The notes beneath the pieces were generated by a model. It saw only the letters and a program-made list of their open reading frames with translations. It was not told where the DNA came from and did not search any database. DNA of 64,000 bases from the NCBI RefSeq assembly GCF_050529585.1, contig NZ_CP172882.1, positions 1,736,001-1,800,000 on the forward strand, written 5' to 3'. Position 1 is the first letter of the stretch; the number at the start of each line of letters is the position of its first letter. A program made the translations under genes and the position numbers. The DNA comes from Enterococcus_D sp050529585 (lineage in GTDB: Bacteria; Bacillota; Bacilli; Lactobacillales; Enterococcaceae). Shown here piece after piece: positions 34,949-44,243 of this stretch.

Positions 34949-36484
34949 TTAATGTTTAAAATGACGTACGCCAGTGAAAACCATCGCTACGCCATGTTTG
35001 TCCGCCATCGCGATCGACGCTTGATCTTTGATACTGCCGCCCGGTTGAATGATTGCTTTGATTCCGTGCGCTGCCGCATAAGCTACACTATCATCCATCG
35101 GGAAGAAAGCATCACTGGCGAGGACTGCTCCAGCAATATTACCACTAGATTCTGCTTGTTCAATGGCAATCTTCACAGAACCTACCCGATTCATTTGTCC
35201 AGCACCGATACCAACTGTTTGTTGCTGATTGGCTAATACGATAGCATTCGATTTAACATGTTTCACGGCTTTCCAAGCAAAAGTCAACGCTTCGATCTCT
35301 GCAGCAGATGGCGCACGTTTCGTAACCACTTGCCAATCATCAGCTGTTTCCATCTGATCATCTTGCTCTTGGACCAATAAACCACCAAGTACAGAAACGA
35401 CTTCTGGTTCTTTGACCGTTTCAGTGAAAGCAACTGTCAATAAACGCAAGTTTTTCTTTTTCGTCAACAGTGCCAAGGCATCTGCTGCAAAAGCCGGCGC
35501 GATCACTATCTCTAAGAAAATCGCTGATAATTGTTGGGCCGTTGCAAGATCCACCGGGCGATTCAATACCACGATTCCCCCAAAAATCGACACTGGATCC
35601 GCATCAAAAGCTTTTTCAAAGGCTGCAGCGATCGTATCTGCTGTGCCAATACCACAAGGATTCATATGTTTTAAGGCCACCGCAACTGGTGCAGTAAATT
35701 CTTGGGCGATCCGTAAAGCGGCATCCGCATCTTTGATATTGTTATACGACAACTCTTTGCCATGGATTTGTTCAGCACTTGCAATGGAATACGGCACTGG
35801 CAGCGCTGTTTGATAAAACAAAGCACGTTGATGACTATTTTCGCCGTAACGCAATGTCTGCTTCAAAGTATAGGTATTCGTCAATGTTTCCGGTTGTTTT
35901 TCGCCAACAGCATTCGTCAGGTAAGAGGCGATCAGCGCATCATAAGCAGCTGTGTGGCGGAAGACTTTGGCTGCTAAAATTTTTCGGGTCGCCAGCGTCG
36001 TTTCTCCAGTGGCTAATTCTTCTAAGACCATATTGTAATCTGCCGGATCAGTGATCACAGTTACAGCAGCAAAGTTTTTGGCTGCCGATCGCAGCATACT
36101 TGGGCCGCCAATATCGATATTTTCAATCGCTTCTGCTTCTGTGACCCCATCTTTGCTGATGGTTTCCTTGAAGGGATATAAATTGACCACAACTAAATCA
36201 ATTGGATGAATATCATGTTGTGTCATCGCGTCCAGATGACTGGACAAATCACGACGACCCAATAATCCACCATGGATCAGTGGGTGCAATGTTTTGACTC
36301 TGCCATCCATCATCTCTGGAAAACCCGTCACTTCTTCGATACCGATTGTCGGAACATTTGCTTGTTCTAAAGCTGCTTTGGTACCGCCAGTTGAAATGAT
36401 TTCTATATCCATATCATGCAAAGCTTGTGCGAATGCGATGATTCCTTTCTTATCTGAAACGCTGATCAATGCTCTTTTTTTCAA
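34949..36484 (-). CDS. purH: AICAR transformylase / IMP cyclohydrolase
   Basis: 511 aa. The N-terminal cyclohydrolase domain (about 1-195) has ISVSDKKGIIAFAQ and GRVKTLHPLIHGGLL; the C-terminal transformylase domain has the KHMNPCGIG motif. It carries out the last two steps to IMP. The frame starts with TTG 36484, preceded by GGGG. It follows purN by 4 bp. Confidence 0.97.
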   Translation of the reverse strand: MKKRALISVSDKKGIIAFAQALHDMDIEIISTGGTKAALEQANVPTIGIEEVTGFPEMMDGRVKTLHPLIHGGLLGRRDLSSHLDAMTQHDIHPIDLVVVNLYPFKETISKDGVTEAEAIENIDIGGPSMLRSAAKNFAAVTVITDPADYNMVLEELATGETTLATRKILAAKVFRHTAAYDALIASYLTNAVGEKQPETLTNTYTLKQTLRYGENSHQRALFYQTALPVPYSIASAEQIHGKELSYNNIKDADAALRIAQEFTAPVAVALKHMNPCGIGTADTIAAAFEKAFDADPVSIFGGIVVLNRPVDLATAQQLSAIFLEIVIAPAFAADALALLTKKKNLRLLTVAFTETVKEPEVVSVLGGLLVQEQDDQMETADDWQVVTKRAPSAAEIEALTFAWKAVKHVKSNAIVLANQQQTVGIGAGQMNRVGSVKIAIEQAESSGNIAGAVLASDAFFPMDDSVAYAAAHGIKAIIQPGGSIKDQASIAMADKHGVAMVFTGVRHFKH

Positions 36485-36488
36485 AATA

Positions 36489-37058
36489 CTACCCCTTTTC
36501 AGTCAATTCAGCCAATACAGCTGGATATAATCGATGTTCGATTTGGTGCATCTTTTCGGTAATGGTTGCTAATGTATCATCAGGTGTGATCCGAATCGTT
36601 TCTTGCGCGATGATTGGTCCGGTATCGATACCATCATCGACATAATGAACCGTAGCACCGGTAATTTTGACCCCGTAAGCAAAGGCATCCGCTATCCCAT
36701 TTTTGCCAGGAAAGCTCGGCAACAACGAAGGATGGATATTGATGATCTTCCCACGATATGCAGCCAGCAATATCTGGCCGATAATACGCATATAGCCAGC
36801 CAATACGATCAAATCAATCTGATGATTTTGCAAAATCTCTAAAACATGTTCTTCAAATGCCATTTTAGACCCGTACGCCTTTGGGTCGACAAAAACTGTT
36901 GGTACATGATCTGCAGCCGCTTTAGCCAAAACAGGTGCTTGCGGGCGATCTGATAATACCAACGCCAGTTCTACTTGCGGCAATTGACCTGCAGCAACAG
37001 CAGCAGCAATTGCTTGATAATTGGTCCCTGTACCAGAGGCAAAAATAGCGATTTTCAT
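36489..37058 (-). CDS. purN: Phosphoribosylglycinamide formyltransferase
   Basis: 189 aa. FASGTGTNYQAI near the start, the catalytic HPSLLPSFPG region and GATVHYVDDGIDTGPII are diagnostic. It transfers formyl from 10-formyl-THF to GAR (step 3). The start overlaps the purM stop by 4 bp (ATGA). Confidence 0.97.
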   Translation of the reverse strand: MKIAIFASGTGTNYQAIAAAVAAGQLPQVELALVLSDRPQAPVLAKAAADHVPTVFVDPKAYGSKMAFEEHVLEILQNHQIDLIVLAGYMRIIGQILLAAYRGKIINIHPSLLPSFPGKNGIADAFAYGVKITGATVHYVDDGIDTGPIIAQETIRITPDDTLATITEKMHQIEHRLYPAVLAELTEKG

Positions 37059-38110
37059 CGTTTTTCCTCAACGAAACGAACAGCTGGCTCTCTTTTTGAA
37101 TCAAGTGCCACCACTTTACCTATCACGCTGCCCTTCTCACCATTTTCCGCCAAGAGAGCAAGGATTTGTTGGCTATTTTCTGGTGCTGAAGCAATCACCA
37201 TGCCTATTCCCATATTAAAAATCTCGAATAATTCTTGCTCAGGAATAGCACCAAGTGAAGCAATCAATGAGAAAATCGGCAAAACGTCCCATGAACCCAG
37301 CTGAATCTCAGCACCTAGTCCAGCTGGCAGCATACGGGGGATATTTTCAATGAAGCCGCCACCTGTGATATGTGACAGACCAGCTGCTAGTTGCTGTGCT
37401 AGTACTGGTTTCAAGGCATTCACGTAAATTTTGGTTGGTTCCAGCAAGACGTCTGCCAAGCATTTGTCCCCCAACTCAGCAAGCACTTCATCGCCAGATA
37501 ACTTGGCTTGCTCAAAAAAGATTTTTCTCACCAAGGAATAGCCATTTGAGTGAATACCGGAAGACGGCAACCCAATCAAATCATATCCCGCTTCAATCGA
37601 TGCCCCCGTCACCAATTGCTGCTTCTCGACGATGCCCACAGCAAAACCAGCTAAATCATACTCCTGCGGCGCATACATGCCTGGCATTTCTGCCGTTTCG
37701 CCACCGATCAAGGCGGCGCCGGCTTGAACACAACCTTCTGCAACGCCCGCAACGATTTGTTCGATTTTGATGGGATCGTTTTTACCTACTGCGACATAAT
37801 CCAGAAAGTAGATAGGTTCGGCACCTTGTGCCACGATATCATTGACGCACATGGCGACACAATCGATGCCGATCGTCTGGTGCTGATCGCGTTGGATCGC
37901 TAACAGCAATTTGGTGCCGACGCCATCTGTACCAGAAACCAAGACTGGTTCTTTTAATTGGTAGGCGGATAGATCAAAGCAACCACCAAAACCACCGATG
38001 GCCCCCATTACACCCATACGCTCTGTTCGTTTGACATGTTTTTTGATTCGTTCAACTACTTCATAGCCCGCGTGAACATCCACGCCAGCTTTTGCATACG
38101 CATTTGCCAC
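37055..38110 (-). CDS. purM: Phosphoribosylformylglycinamidine cyclo-ligase (AIR synthetase)
   Basis: 351 aa. N-terminal AYAKAGVDVHAGYEVV, VSGTDGVGTKL and LIGGETAEMPGMY are family signatures. Step 5 of IMP synthesis. The start codon is GTG at 38110 with AGGAGG 8 bp upstream. A 98-bp gap separates it from purF, the largest gap within the operon. Confidence 0.97.
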   Translation of the reverse strand: MANAYAKAGVDVHAGYEVVERIKKHVKRTERMGVMGAIGGFGGCFDLSAYQLKEPVLVSGTDGVGTKLLLAIQRDQHQTIGIDCVAMCVNDIVAQGAEPIYFLDYVAVGKNDPIKIEQIVAGVAEGCVQAGAALIGGETAEMPGMYAPQEYDLAGFAVGIVEKQQLVTGASIEAGYDLIGLPSSGIHSNGYSLVRKIFFEQAKLSGDEVLAELGDKCLADVLLEPTKIYVNALKPVLAQQLAAGLSHITGGGFIENIPRMLPAGLGAEIQLGSWDVLPIFSLIASLGAIPEQELFEIFNMGIGMVIASAPENSQQILALLAENGEKGSVIGKVVALDSKREPAVRFVEEKR

Positions 38111-38208
38111 TGTTTTTTCCTCCTAGAGTTGTATATAGCTGATTTCGACTGTAAAACACACAAGTACCTCAGCACTCGCCGCTTATTCACCTTCTGTCGA
38201 CAGTCTTT

Positions 38209-39630
38209 TTACTCGATCGATGCCAAGTAACTCTCCTCATAATCATATAAAGGCGTCGGGTAATCCCCGTTGAAATACGCCATACACAAACCTGAATAAG
38301 GCGCATCAAAGTTCAACCCGATTGCATCGATCAACCCTGTCTCACTCAAAAACGCCAAAGAATCAGCTGCAATTTTTTGGCAAATCTCTGCTTCGCTATA
38401 CTGAGCAGCAATCAATTCTTTCCTCGTCTGGATATCAATGCCATAAAAACATGGGTATTTTAGTGGAGGTGAAGCGATCCTTACATGTACTTCTTTTGCG
38501 CCTGCTTCTTTCAACAGTTGAACGATCCGGCGAATGGTCGTGCCGCGAACGATTGAATCATCGACTAAAATGACACGTTTGCCTTCTACTACCCCGCGGA
38601 CGGCAGAAAGTTTCATTCGCACACCTTGTTCCCGCAATTCTTGGGTCGGCTGAATAAAGGTACGGGCGATATATTGGTTTTTGACCAAACCTAATTCATA
38701 AGGAATGCCGGAAGCTTCTGCATAACCGCTGGCAGCTGACAAAGAGGAGTTTGGTACGCCGATCACCATATCTGCCTCGACTGCTGCTTCTTGCGCCAAC
38801 AAACGCCCCATATTCTTACGGGCACGATGTACATTGATCCCTGCGATATTCGAATCAGGACGTGCAAAGTAGATAAATTCCATCGCACAAATTGCTGGTT
38901 GTACATCGGAAGTATATTGCGCGATCTGCACACCATCATCATTGATGATCACTACTTCGCCAGGTTTGACATCTCGAATAAAAGCGGCACCGATCACTTC
39001 TAAGGCACATGTTTCTGAAGCAACGACATAAGCCCCGTTGACCATTTGACCAATCGACAAAGGGCGAAAACCATTTGGGTCTAATGCCGCGATCATTGCG
39101 TCTTCTGTAATCAGCAAATAAGCAAAACCGCCTTTGACTTGATTCAACGCTTCTTTGACCCGGTCTATAAAGCGCACTTGACTGCTGCGGCGAATCAGAT
39201 GCATCAAAATCTCAGTATCAGAGTTGGAATGAAAAATTGCCCCATCAGTCTCCAGATCTTTGCGTAATGTTTTGGCATTGGTCAAATTTCCGTTATGAGC
39301 CAAAGCAATCTGCTGATCAAAAAATTTGAACAAAAACGGTTGAATATTATCCACACTGCCATTGCCAGCAGTCGCATAACGCACATGGCCAATTGCTGCC
39401 TCTCCTGTCAAACGAGCCAAAATACGCTCATCAGAAAATACTTCTGCCAGCAACCCCAGATCGCGATGCCCCGAAAGCTTCCCTTGATGATTTGCCACGA
39501 TCCCGGCACCCTCTTGCCCACGGTGCTGCAAGCTATGCAATCCGAAATAAGTAACTCTAGCGGCATCAGGATGTCCCCAAACCCCAAAAACACCGCATTC
39601 TTCGTTTAAGCTTCTTACTTCATAAGACAT
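38209..39630 (-). CDS. purF: Amidophosphoribosyltransferase
   Basis: 473 aa from ATG 39630 (GGGAGG upstream; the GTG 39648 frame includes that site). An 11-residue propeptide MSYEVRSLNEE precedes the nucleophile Cys12 of the glutaminase domain; the PRPP loop is VILVDDSIVRGTT. First committed step of purine synthesis. Three cysteines that fit the B. subtilis-type 4Fe-4S ligands are present (AICAMEFIYF, YPCFYGID, GLCMAYF), but the fourth position, the second Cys of the usual CxxC, is Tyr. It overlaps the purL end by 16 bp. Confidence 0.96.
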   Translation of the reverse strand: MSYEVRSLNEECGVFGVWGHPDAARVTYFGLHSLQHRGQEGAGIVANHQGKLSGHRDLGLLAEVFSDERILARLTGEAAIGHVRYATAGNGSVDNIQPFLFKFFDQQIALAHNGNLTNAKTLRKDLETDGAIFHSNSDTEILMHLIRRSSQVRFIDRVKEALNQVKGGFAYLLITEDAMIAALDPNGFRPLSIGQMVNGAYVVASETCALEVIGAAFIRDVKPGEVVIINDDGVQIAQYTSDVQPAICAMEFIYFARPDSNIAGINVHRARKNMGRLLAQEAAVEADMVIGVPNSSLSAASGYAEASGIPYELGLVKNQYIARTFIQPTQELREQGVRMKLSAVRGVVEGKRVILVDDSIVRGTTIRRIVQLLKEAGAKEVHVRIASPPLKYPCFYGIDIQTRKELIAAQYSEAEICQKIAADSLAFLSETGLIDAIGLNFDAPYSGLCMAYFNGDYPTPLYDYEESYLASIE

Positions 39631-41843
39631 GGAATTGCTTCCTCCCACTTGATTTTTGCCGCTTCAACAGGGACAACAATGGTTTCATCTTGCATGTGAA
39701 ATACCATCTCACCTGAAGAAGTGACTTGACCAACAAGTTGAGCGACATCCCCTGCCAATCTTTCAAAAGCAACTTGGTTTTCTTTAGACACAGAGACAAC
39801 AAAACGTGATTGTGTTTCTGAGAACAACCATGTGGCTGGCATGTCAAAAGTCGTGTCAAAACCAAATCCATTGGAAAAAGCCGCTTCTGCTAATGCCACA
39901 GCCAGGCCACCCTCTGCACAATCGTGGGCACTATTAACTACCCCAGCTTGGATTGCCTGCAGCACACAATCTTGATGTTTTTTTTCAGTAGCCAAATCAA
40001 ATGCCATCAATCTTCCTGCAATTTTTTTAGTCAATAGCTTCTGCAATTCACTGCCATTAAAGTCTGCTTGGGTTTCACCAATCACATAAATTAGATCCTC
40101 TGCTTGCTTAAATTCTTGCGTTGTGACGTGTGACAGGTCTTCAATCAAACCAACCATTCCGATAATGGGGGTCGGATAGACGGACTGACCATTGGTTTCG
40201 TTATACAGGGATACATTTCCAGAAATAACCGGTGTGTCTAACGCTAAACACGCCGTCGAAATACCTTCAGCCGCTGTAGCAAGTTCCCAGAATCCTTCGG
40301 GTTTATCAGGAGATCCAAAATTCAAACAATCCGTGATTGCCAATGGTTTTCCCCCTGAAGCAATAATGTTTCTGGCTGCTTCTGCCACCGCGATTTGTCC
40401 ACCAACTTCAGGATCAAGATACAAATAACGGGCATTGCAATCCGTCGTCATCGCCAACGCTTTATTGGTTCCTTTGATCCGAATCACGGCTGCATCACTA
40501 CCTGGACCAACCACTGTATTGGTACGCACTTGCGAATCATACGTTTCGAATATACTGCGTTTTGAAGCAATCGTCGGCTGCTGCAGCAATGCCATGAACA
40601 CCGCACTTGCAGAATCAACTTGCGGCTCAAAATTAGGTATCGCTTGAAACTCAGCGATCCGGTCGGGTTCAGCCATCGCTTTATGATAAGTCGGTGCATC
40701 TTCTGCTAAAGCGTCAACCGGCAAGTTCGCCACTTCTTGGCCTCGATGGAACAAACGATACGTACCATCATCTGTCACTTCCCCGATCACAACGGCCTCT
40801 AAACCATACTGCAAAAATAAATCTTCTACTTCGGCTTCATGCCCTTCTTTGACACAAATCAACATCCGCTCTTGTGATTCTGAGAGCATCATTTCATAAG
40901 GTGTCATATTGGTTTCCCGCTGCGGCACATCGTCTAAATACAATTTCAAACCAGAACCAGCTTTTGAGGCCATTTCAGCACTCGAAGACACCAAGCCAGC
41001 AGCCCCCATATCTTGGATACCGATTAAGATGTCTGCATGATCAACGATCAATTCCAAACAAGCTTCTAAAAGCAGTTTCTCCATGAAAGGATCTCCTACC
41101 TGCACGGCTGAACGTTGTTGTTCTTCACCTTCCACAAACTCCTCAGATGCAAAAGTGGCACCATGGATCCCGTCGCGTCCTGTTTTCGCACCGACATACA
41201 TGATCGTATTGCCTACCCCTTTGGCTTGCCCTTTTTGGATATCTTTGTGTGCGATGATTCCCACACACATCGCGTTGACCAGTGGATTCCCCTCGTAGCA
41301 AGGATCAAATGCAACTTCGCCCCCAACAGTAGGGATACCGATACAATTGCCATAACCGCTGATACCGGCCACTACTTCTTCCAACAAATATTTTGTCCGT
41401 TGATTGTCTAATTCGCCAAAACGCAATGAATCCAATATGGCAACTGGACGGGCACCCATGCTGAAAATATCACGAATGATGCCCCCAACACCTGTTGCTG
41501 CACCTTCGTATGGTTCGACAGCTGAGGGATGGTTGTGACTTTCTGCTTTAAACACAACCGCTAAGTTATCTCCAATATCAACGATACCCGCCCCTTCTCC
41601 AGGACCTTGCAGCACTTGGGGACCAGTAGTAGGAAACTTTTTCAAGACAGGTTTAGAGTTTTTGTATGAACAGTGTTCGCTCCACATCACTGAAAACAAT
41701 CCCGTTTCCGTATAGTTGGGTAAACGCCCCAAAATATCTTCACAGATCATACGGTATTCTTCTTCCGTCAATCCCCATTGTTCATATAGTTTGGTTTCTT
41801 TGATTGATTGAGGAGAGGGTTCATTCGACAATAATTTATCCAT
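39615..41843 (-). CDS. purL: Phosphoribosylformylglycinamidine synthase, small-type PurL
   Basis: 742 aa, the small PurL that needs separate PurS and PurQ. WSEHCSYKNSKPVLKKFPT lies near residue 50, then GIQDMGAAGLVSSSAEMA and GGLAVALAEAAFSNGFG, the ATP/FGAR-binding motifs. Step 4, FGAR amination. It overlaps purQ by 8 bp and purF by 16 bp, so translation is coupled. Confidence 0.97.
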   Translation of the reverse strand: MDKLLSNEPSPQSIKETKLYEQWGLTEEEYRMICEDILGRLPNYTETGLFSVMWSEHCSYKNSKPVLKKFPTTGPQVLQGPGEGAGIVDIGDNLAVVFKAESHNHPSAVEPYEGAATGVGGIIRDIFSMGARPVAILDSLRFGELDNQRTKYLLEEVVAGISGYGNCIGIPTVGGEVAFDPCYEGNPLVNAMCVGIIAHKDIQKGQAKGVGNTIMYVGAKTGRDGIHGATFASEEFVEGEEQQRSAVQVGDPFMEKLLLEACLELIVDHADILIGIQDMGAAGLVSSSAEMASKAGSGLKLYLDDVPQRETNMTPYEMMLSESQERMLICVKEGHEAEVEDLFLQYGLEAVVIGEVTDDGTYRLFHRGQEVANLPVDALAEDAPTYHKAMAEPDRIAEFQAIPNFEPQVDSASAVFMALLQQPTIASKRSIFETYDSQVRTNTVVGPGSDAAVIRIKGTNKALAMTTDCNARYLYLDPEVGGQIAVAEAARNIIASGGKPLAITDCLNFGSPDKPEGFWELATAAEGISTACLALDTPVISGNVSLYNETNGQSVYPTPIIGMVGLIEDLSHVTTQEFKQAEDLIYVIGETQADFNGSELQKLLTKKIAGRLMAFDLATEKKHQDCVLQAIQAGVVNSAHDCAEGGLAVALAEAAFSNGFGFDTTFDMPATWLFSETQSRFVVSVSKENQVAFERLAGDVAQLVGQVTSSGEMVFHMQDETIVVPVEAAKIKWEEAIPCLMK

Positions 41844-42513
41844 TTACAGGCACCTTCCCATAATTTTTTATCATTGAGGCAAAGAAGCGTTTGCCGTCTT
41901 CTGAACCTAGCAGCGACTCCATCGCCCGTTCAGGGTGAGGCATCATGCCCAAAACGTTTCCGGCCCGATTGCAAATTCCCGCTATATTGTGCACACTGCC
42001 ATTGATATTTTCTGCATAGCGAAAAACGATTTGATTATGGTTCACTAATTCTTGATAGGTCTCTTCGTCACAAAAATAATTGCCCTCCCCGTGGGCAACG
42101 GGGATCGTAATGGTTTCATGATCTGCGTATTCTGAAGTAAACGCTGTTTGATTGTTGACAATCAATTGGACTGGTTTACTGATAAAATGCAACGATTCAT
42201 TGCGTTGCAGTACACCAGGCAACAGTCCAGCTTCAGTCAAAATTTGAAAACCATTACAGGTGCCAAAGACTGGTTTACCTTCTTCAGCGAAACGAATCAC
42301 TTCTGACATGATCGTCGAAAAACGAGCAATCGCCCCACAGCGCAAGTAATCACCGTAAGAAAAACCACCAGGTAATAATACGCCGTCAAAGCCTGCTAAA
42401 CTATCTGCATCATGGCGGACATATTCTGCTTCTGCGCCCATAATATCCTTGATTGCCCACATCAGGTCGACATCACAGTTGGACCCTGGAAAGACGATAA
42501 CTGCAAATTTCAT
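41836..42513 (-). CDS. purQ: FGAM synthase glutaminase subunit
   Basis: 225 aa, class I glutamine amidotransferase. VIVFPGSNCDVDLMWA at the N terminus, the nucleophile Cys in VFGTCNGFQILTEAGLLPG and the His-Glu in MMPHPERAMESLLG. It supplies ammonia to PurL. Overlaps purS by 4 bp. Confidence 0.97.
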   Translation of the reverse strand: MKFAVIVFPGSNCDVDLMWAIKDIMGAEAEYVRHDADSLAGFDGVLLPGGFSYGDYLRCGAIARFSTIMSEVIRFAEEGKPVFGTCNGFQILTEAGLLPGVLQRNESLHFISKPVQLIVNNQTAFTSEYADHETITIPVAHGEGNYFCDEETYQELVNHNQIVFRYAENINGSVHNIAGICNRAGNVLGMMPHPERAMESLLGSEDGKRFFASMIKNYGKVPVNG

Positions 42514-42782
42514 ACGGCAGCTTCCTCCAATAAAGAGATTTCATAGCGGTAGGTTTCCATATTGACATTTGCCAAAAGTTTGTCGCATATCGCTTCGACT
42601 TCTTGCTGCACATCAGTTTCCGTTTTCCCATTCGAAGCAGTCACTTTGATTTCAAAATATTTCCCGATTCTAATCGAAGTCACATCTTGATAACCCAAAC
42701 GGTGAACAGCGCCTTTCACCGCTTCTCCTTGAGGGTCTAAAACAGATTCTTTGTAAGTAACATAGACTTTGACTAAATACAT
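42510..42782 (-). CDS. purS: FGAM synthase subunit PurS
   Basis: 90 aa. YVTYKESVLDPQGEAVKGA and KYFEIKVTA fit the PurS fold, which bridges PurL and PurQ. The frame overlaps purC by 10 bp and purQ by 4 bp. The family is typically 80-90 aa. Confidence 0.94.
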   Translation of the reverse strand: MYLVKVYVTYKESVLDPQGEAVKGAVHRLGYQDVTSIRIGKYFEIKVTASNGKTETDVQQEVEAICDKLLANVNMETYRYEISLLEEAAV

Positions 42783-43498
42783 GATGTAAACTCCTTTTCT
42801 AATCGATTGAATACCTCTTGATACACAGGCAGAATATCACCCAGATCACGCCGATAAATATCTTTGTCCAAATGCGCATTGGTCAAGCTATCCCACAAAC
42901 GACAAGTATCTGGTGAAATTTCATCAGCCAAAAGCATCTTACCTTGTTCAGTTTTACCAATTTCAATTTTGAAATCGACCAAGCGAATATTGATTTTCTC
43001 AAATATATCTTGCAATGCCTCGTTCACAGACAAAGCCAACATGCGGATCTCCTCAAGTTCATCTACAGTTGCCAAACCAAGATAATAGATATGATCCTGA
43101 TTGATGAAAGGGTCATCTAATGCATCATCTTTGTAATAATATTCAATGATTGGTTCTGGTAAAGACGTACCCTCATTGATACCTAGTCGTTTAGAAAAAC
43201 TCCCTGCTGCCACATTTCGGACAACGACTTCTAAAGGAATCATCTCCACCATTTCAATCAATTGTTCGTGTTTTGATATTTTTTTGATAAAATGGCTTTG
43301 AATACCTTTTTCAGCCAACAATTGAAAAAGATAGCTTGTGATTTGATTATTCAATGCCCCCTTACCTTTTATCTCGTCTTTTTTTTTGCCGTTCAAGGCT
43401 GTTGCTTGATCTAGATATTCCACTCGCAGCTCACTTGAATTAGGTTTTTTAAATAATTTTTTTGCTTTACCCTCATAAAGAAGTTCTTCCGTTTCCAT
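42773..43498 (-). CDS. purC: SAICAR synthetase
   Basis: 241 aa. LLYEGKAKKLFKKPNSSEL at the start, VVRNVAAGSFSKRLG and VDFKIEIGKTEQGKMLLADE are family motifs. It ligates aspartate to CAIR (step 7). First gene of purCSQLFMNHD; GAGGTG precedes ATG 43498. A promoter and PurBox-like site lie upstream. Confidence 0.97.
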   Translation of the reverse strand: METEELLYEGKAKKLFKKPNSSELRVEYLDQATALNGKKKDEIKGKGALNNQITSYLFQLLAEKGIQSHFIKKISKHEQLIEMVEMIPLEVVVRNVAAGSFSKRLGINEGTSLPEPIIEYYYKDDALDDPFINQDHIYYLGLATVDELEEIRMLALSVNEALQDIFEKINIRLVDFKIEIGKTEQGKMLLADEISPDTCRLWDSLTNAHLDKDIYRRDLGDILPVYQEVFNRLEKEFTSCI

Positions 43499-43558
43499 AC
43501 GCCACCTCGTTTATTCATTCCGATTCACACAGCAATGATCCCTCTGTTGATTGACTCT

Positions 43559-43587
43559 ATTTTAACAACCGGACCAAAAGGGGTCAA
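43559..43587 (-). promoter_or_regulatory. pur operon promoter
   Basis: TTGACC (43587-43582), 17 bp, TAAAAT (43564-43559) on the minus strand, about 60 bp before purC. Confidence 0.75.
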
Positions 43588-43620
43588 CGAATATATGGAC
43601 ATTAAGCAGATGTTTTTCTC

Positions 43621-43635
43621 CGAACGTTCGTATTT
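43621..43635 (-). promoter_or_regulatory. PurBox-like site of the pur operon (palindromic core)
   Basis: AAATACGAACGTT on the minus strand (43635-43623) matches AWWWCCGAACWWT at 11 of 13 positions; the core CGAACGTTCG (43621-43630) is a perfect palindrome. It lies 58 bp upstream of the -10 box, near -75 from the start point, the place known for the lactococcal PurR activator site. Confidence 0.6.
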
Positions 43636-43760
43636 ATAGCATTAGTTAAAATGAATGGCTTAATCAAGTGTGCTTCCTCTTTTAAATGAAGCGTTTACAT
43701 CTTTTTTGATTCATGCTATCATAAGATCGTAGCAAGGATCATTCGAGGAGGCGTACATCT

Positions 43761-44141
43761 ATGCGGTCGCTTAAGGAACGTGCCAATCAATTTCTGGCAC
43801 ATTTGACAGATAAAGAAAGAGTGGCACTTCATAACGAATTGTTAGCAGTCAACCAAATCGTTGCATTGAATCAGCAAACCAGCTTTTATGCCTTTGGACT
43901 TTTAAGAAAAGGCCGTCGTCCCCACTATCTCGAAGAACAAAAACGCGTCTTGCAATACCGTAATGGTTTAAATGAAGAATTGATCATTCATCAGATCCAT
44001 CGGCAACATTTGTTTAAACACACGTATTCGTTCCGTGTCTATTTTGATTTGGTCGAAATGGATCCATCCTTTATTGATATTTTGCTGGAGCGATTACAAG
44101 GGCATCGTTCAACCGATGAGTGGTCACCCAAACTGGCTTGA
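43761..44141 (+). CDS. Hypothetical protein, 126 aa, basic
   Basis: Unrecognised. The ATG has GAGGAGG 9-10 bp upstream. The protein is soluble, helical and basic, beginning MRSLKERANQFLAHLTDKE, with a middle part GLLRKGRRPHYLEEQKRVLQ and an ending in HRSTDEWSPKLA. No membrane segment, Cys cluster or known motif is visible. It is divergent from purC and shares its upstream region; its own terminator follows, so it is a single-gene unit. Confidence 0.7.
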   Translation: MRSLKERANQFLAHLTDKERVALHNELLAVNQIVALNQQTSFYAFGLLRKGRRPHYLEEQKRVLQYRNGLNEELIIHQIHRQHLFKHTYSFRVYFDLVEMDPSFIDILLERLQGHRSTDEWSPKLA

Positions 44142-44180
44142 TCCACTTTAAACTGGTCTGAGAATTTTAATCAAAAAGAC

Positions 44181-44208
44181 AAAGCACGGATATTTTCGTG
44201 CTTTTTTG
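44181..44208 (+). terminator. Terminator after the hypothetical gene
   Basis: Stem AAAGCACG (44181-44188) and CGTGCTTT (44197-44204), loop GATATTTT, then T run. Confidence 0.8.
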
Positions 44209-44243
44209 TTATACTGTGGATAGTGCAAAGAAAGGACTTGACT

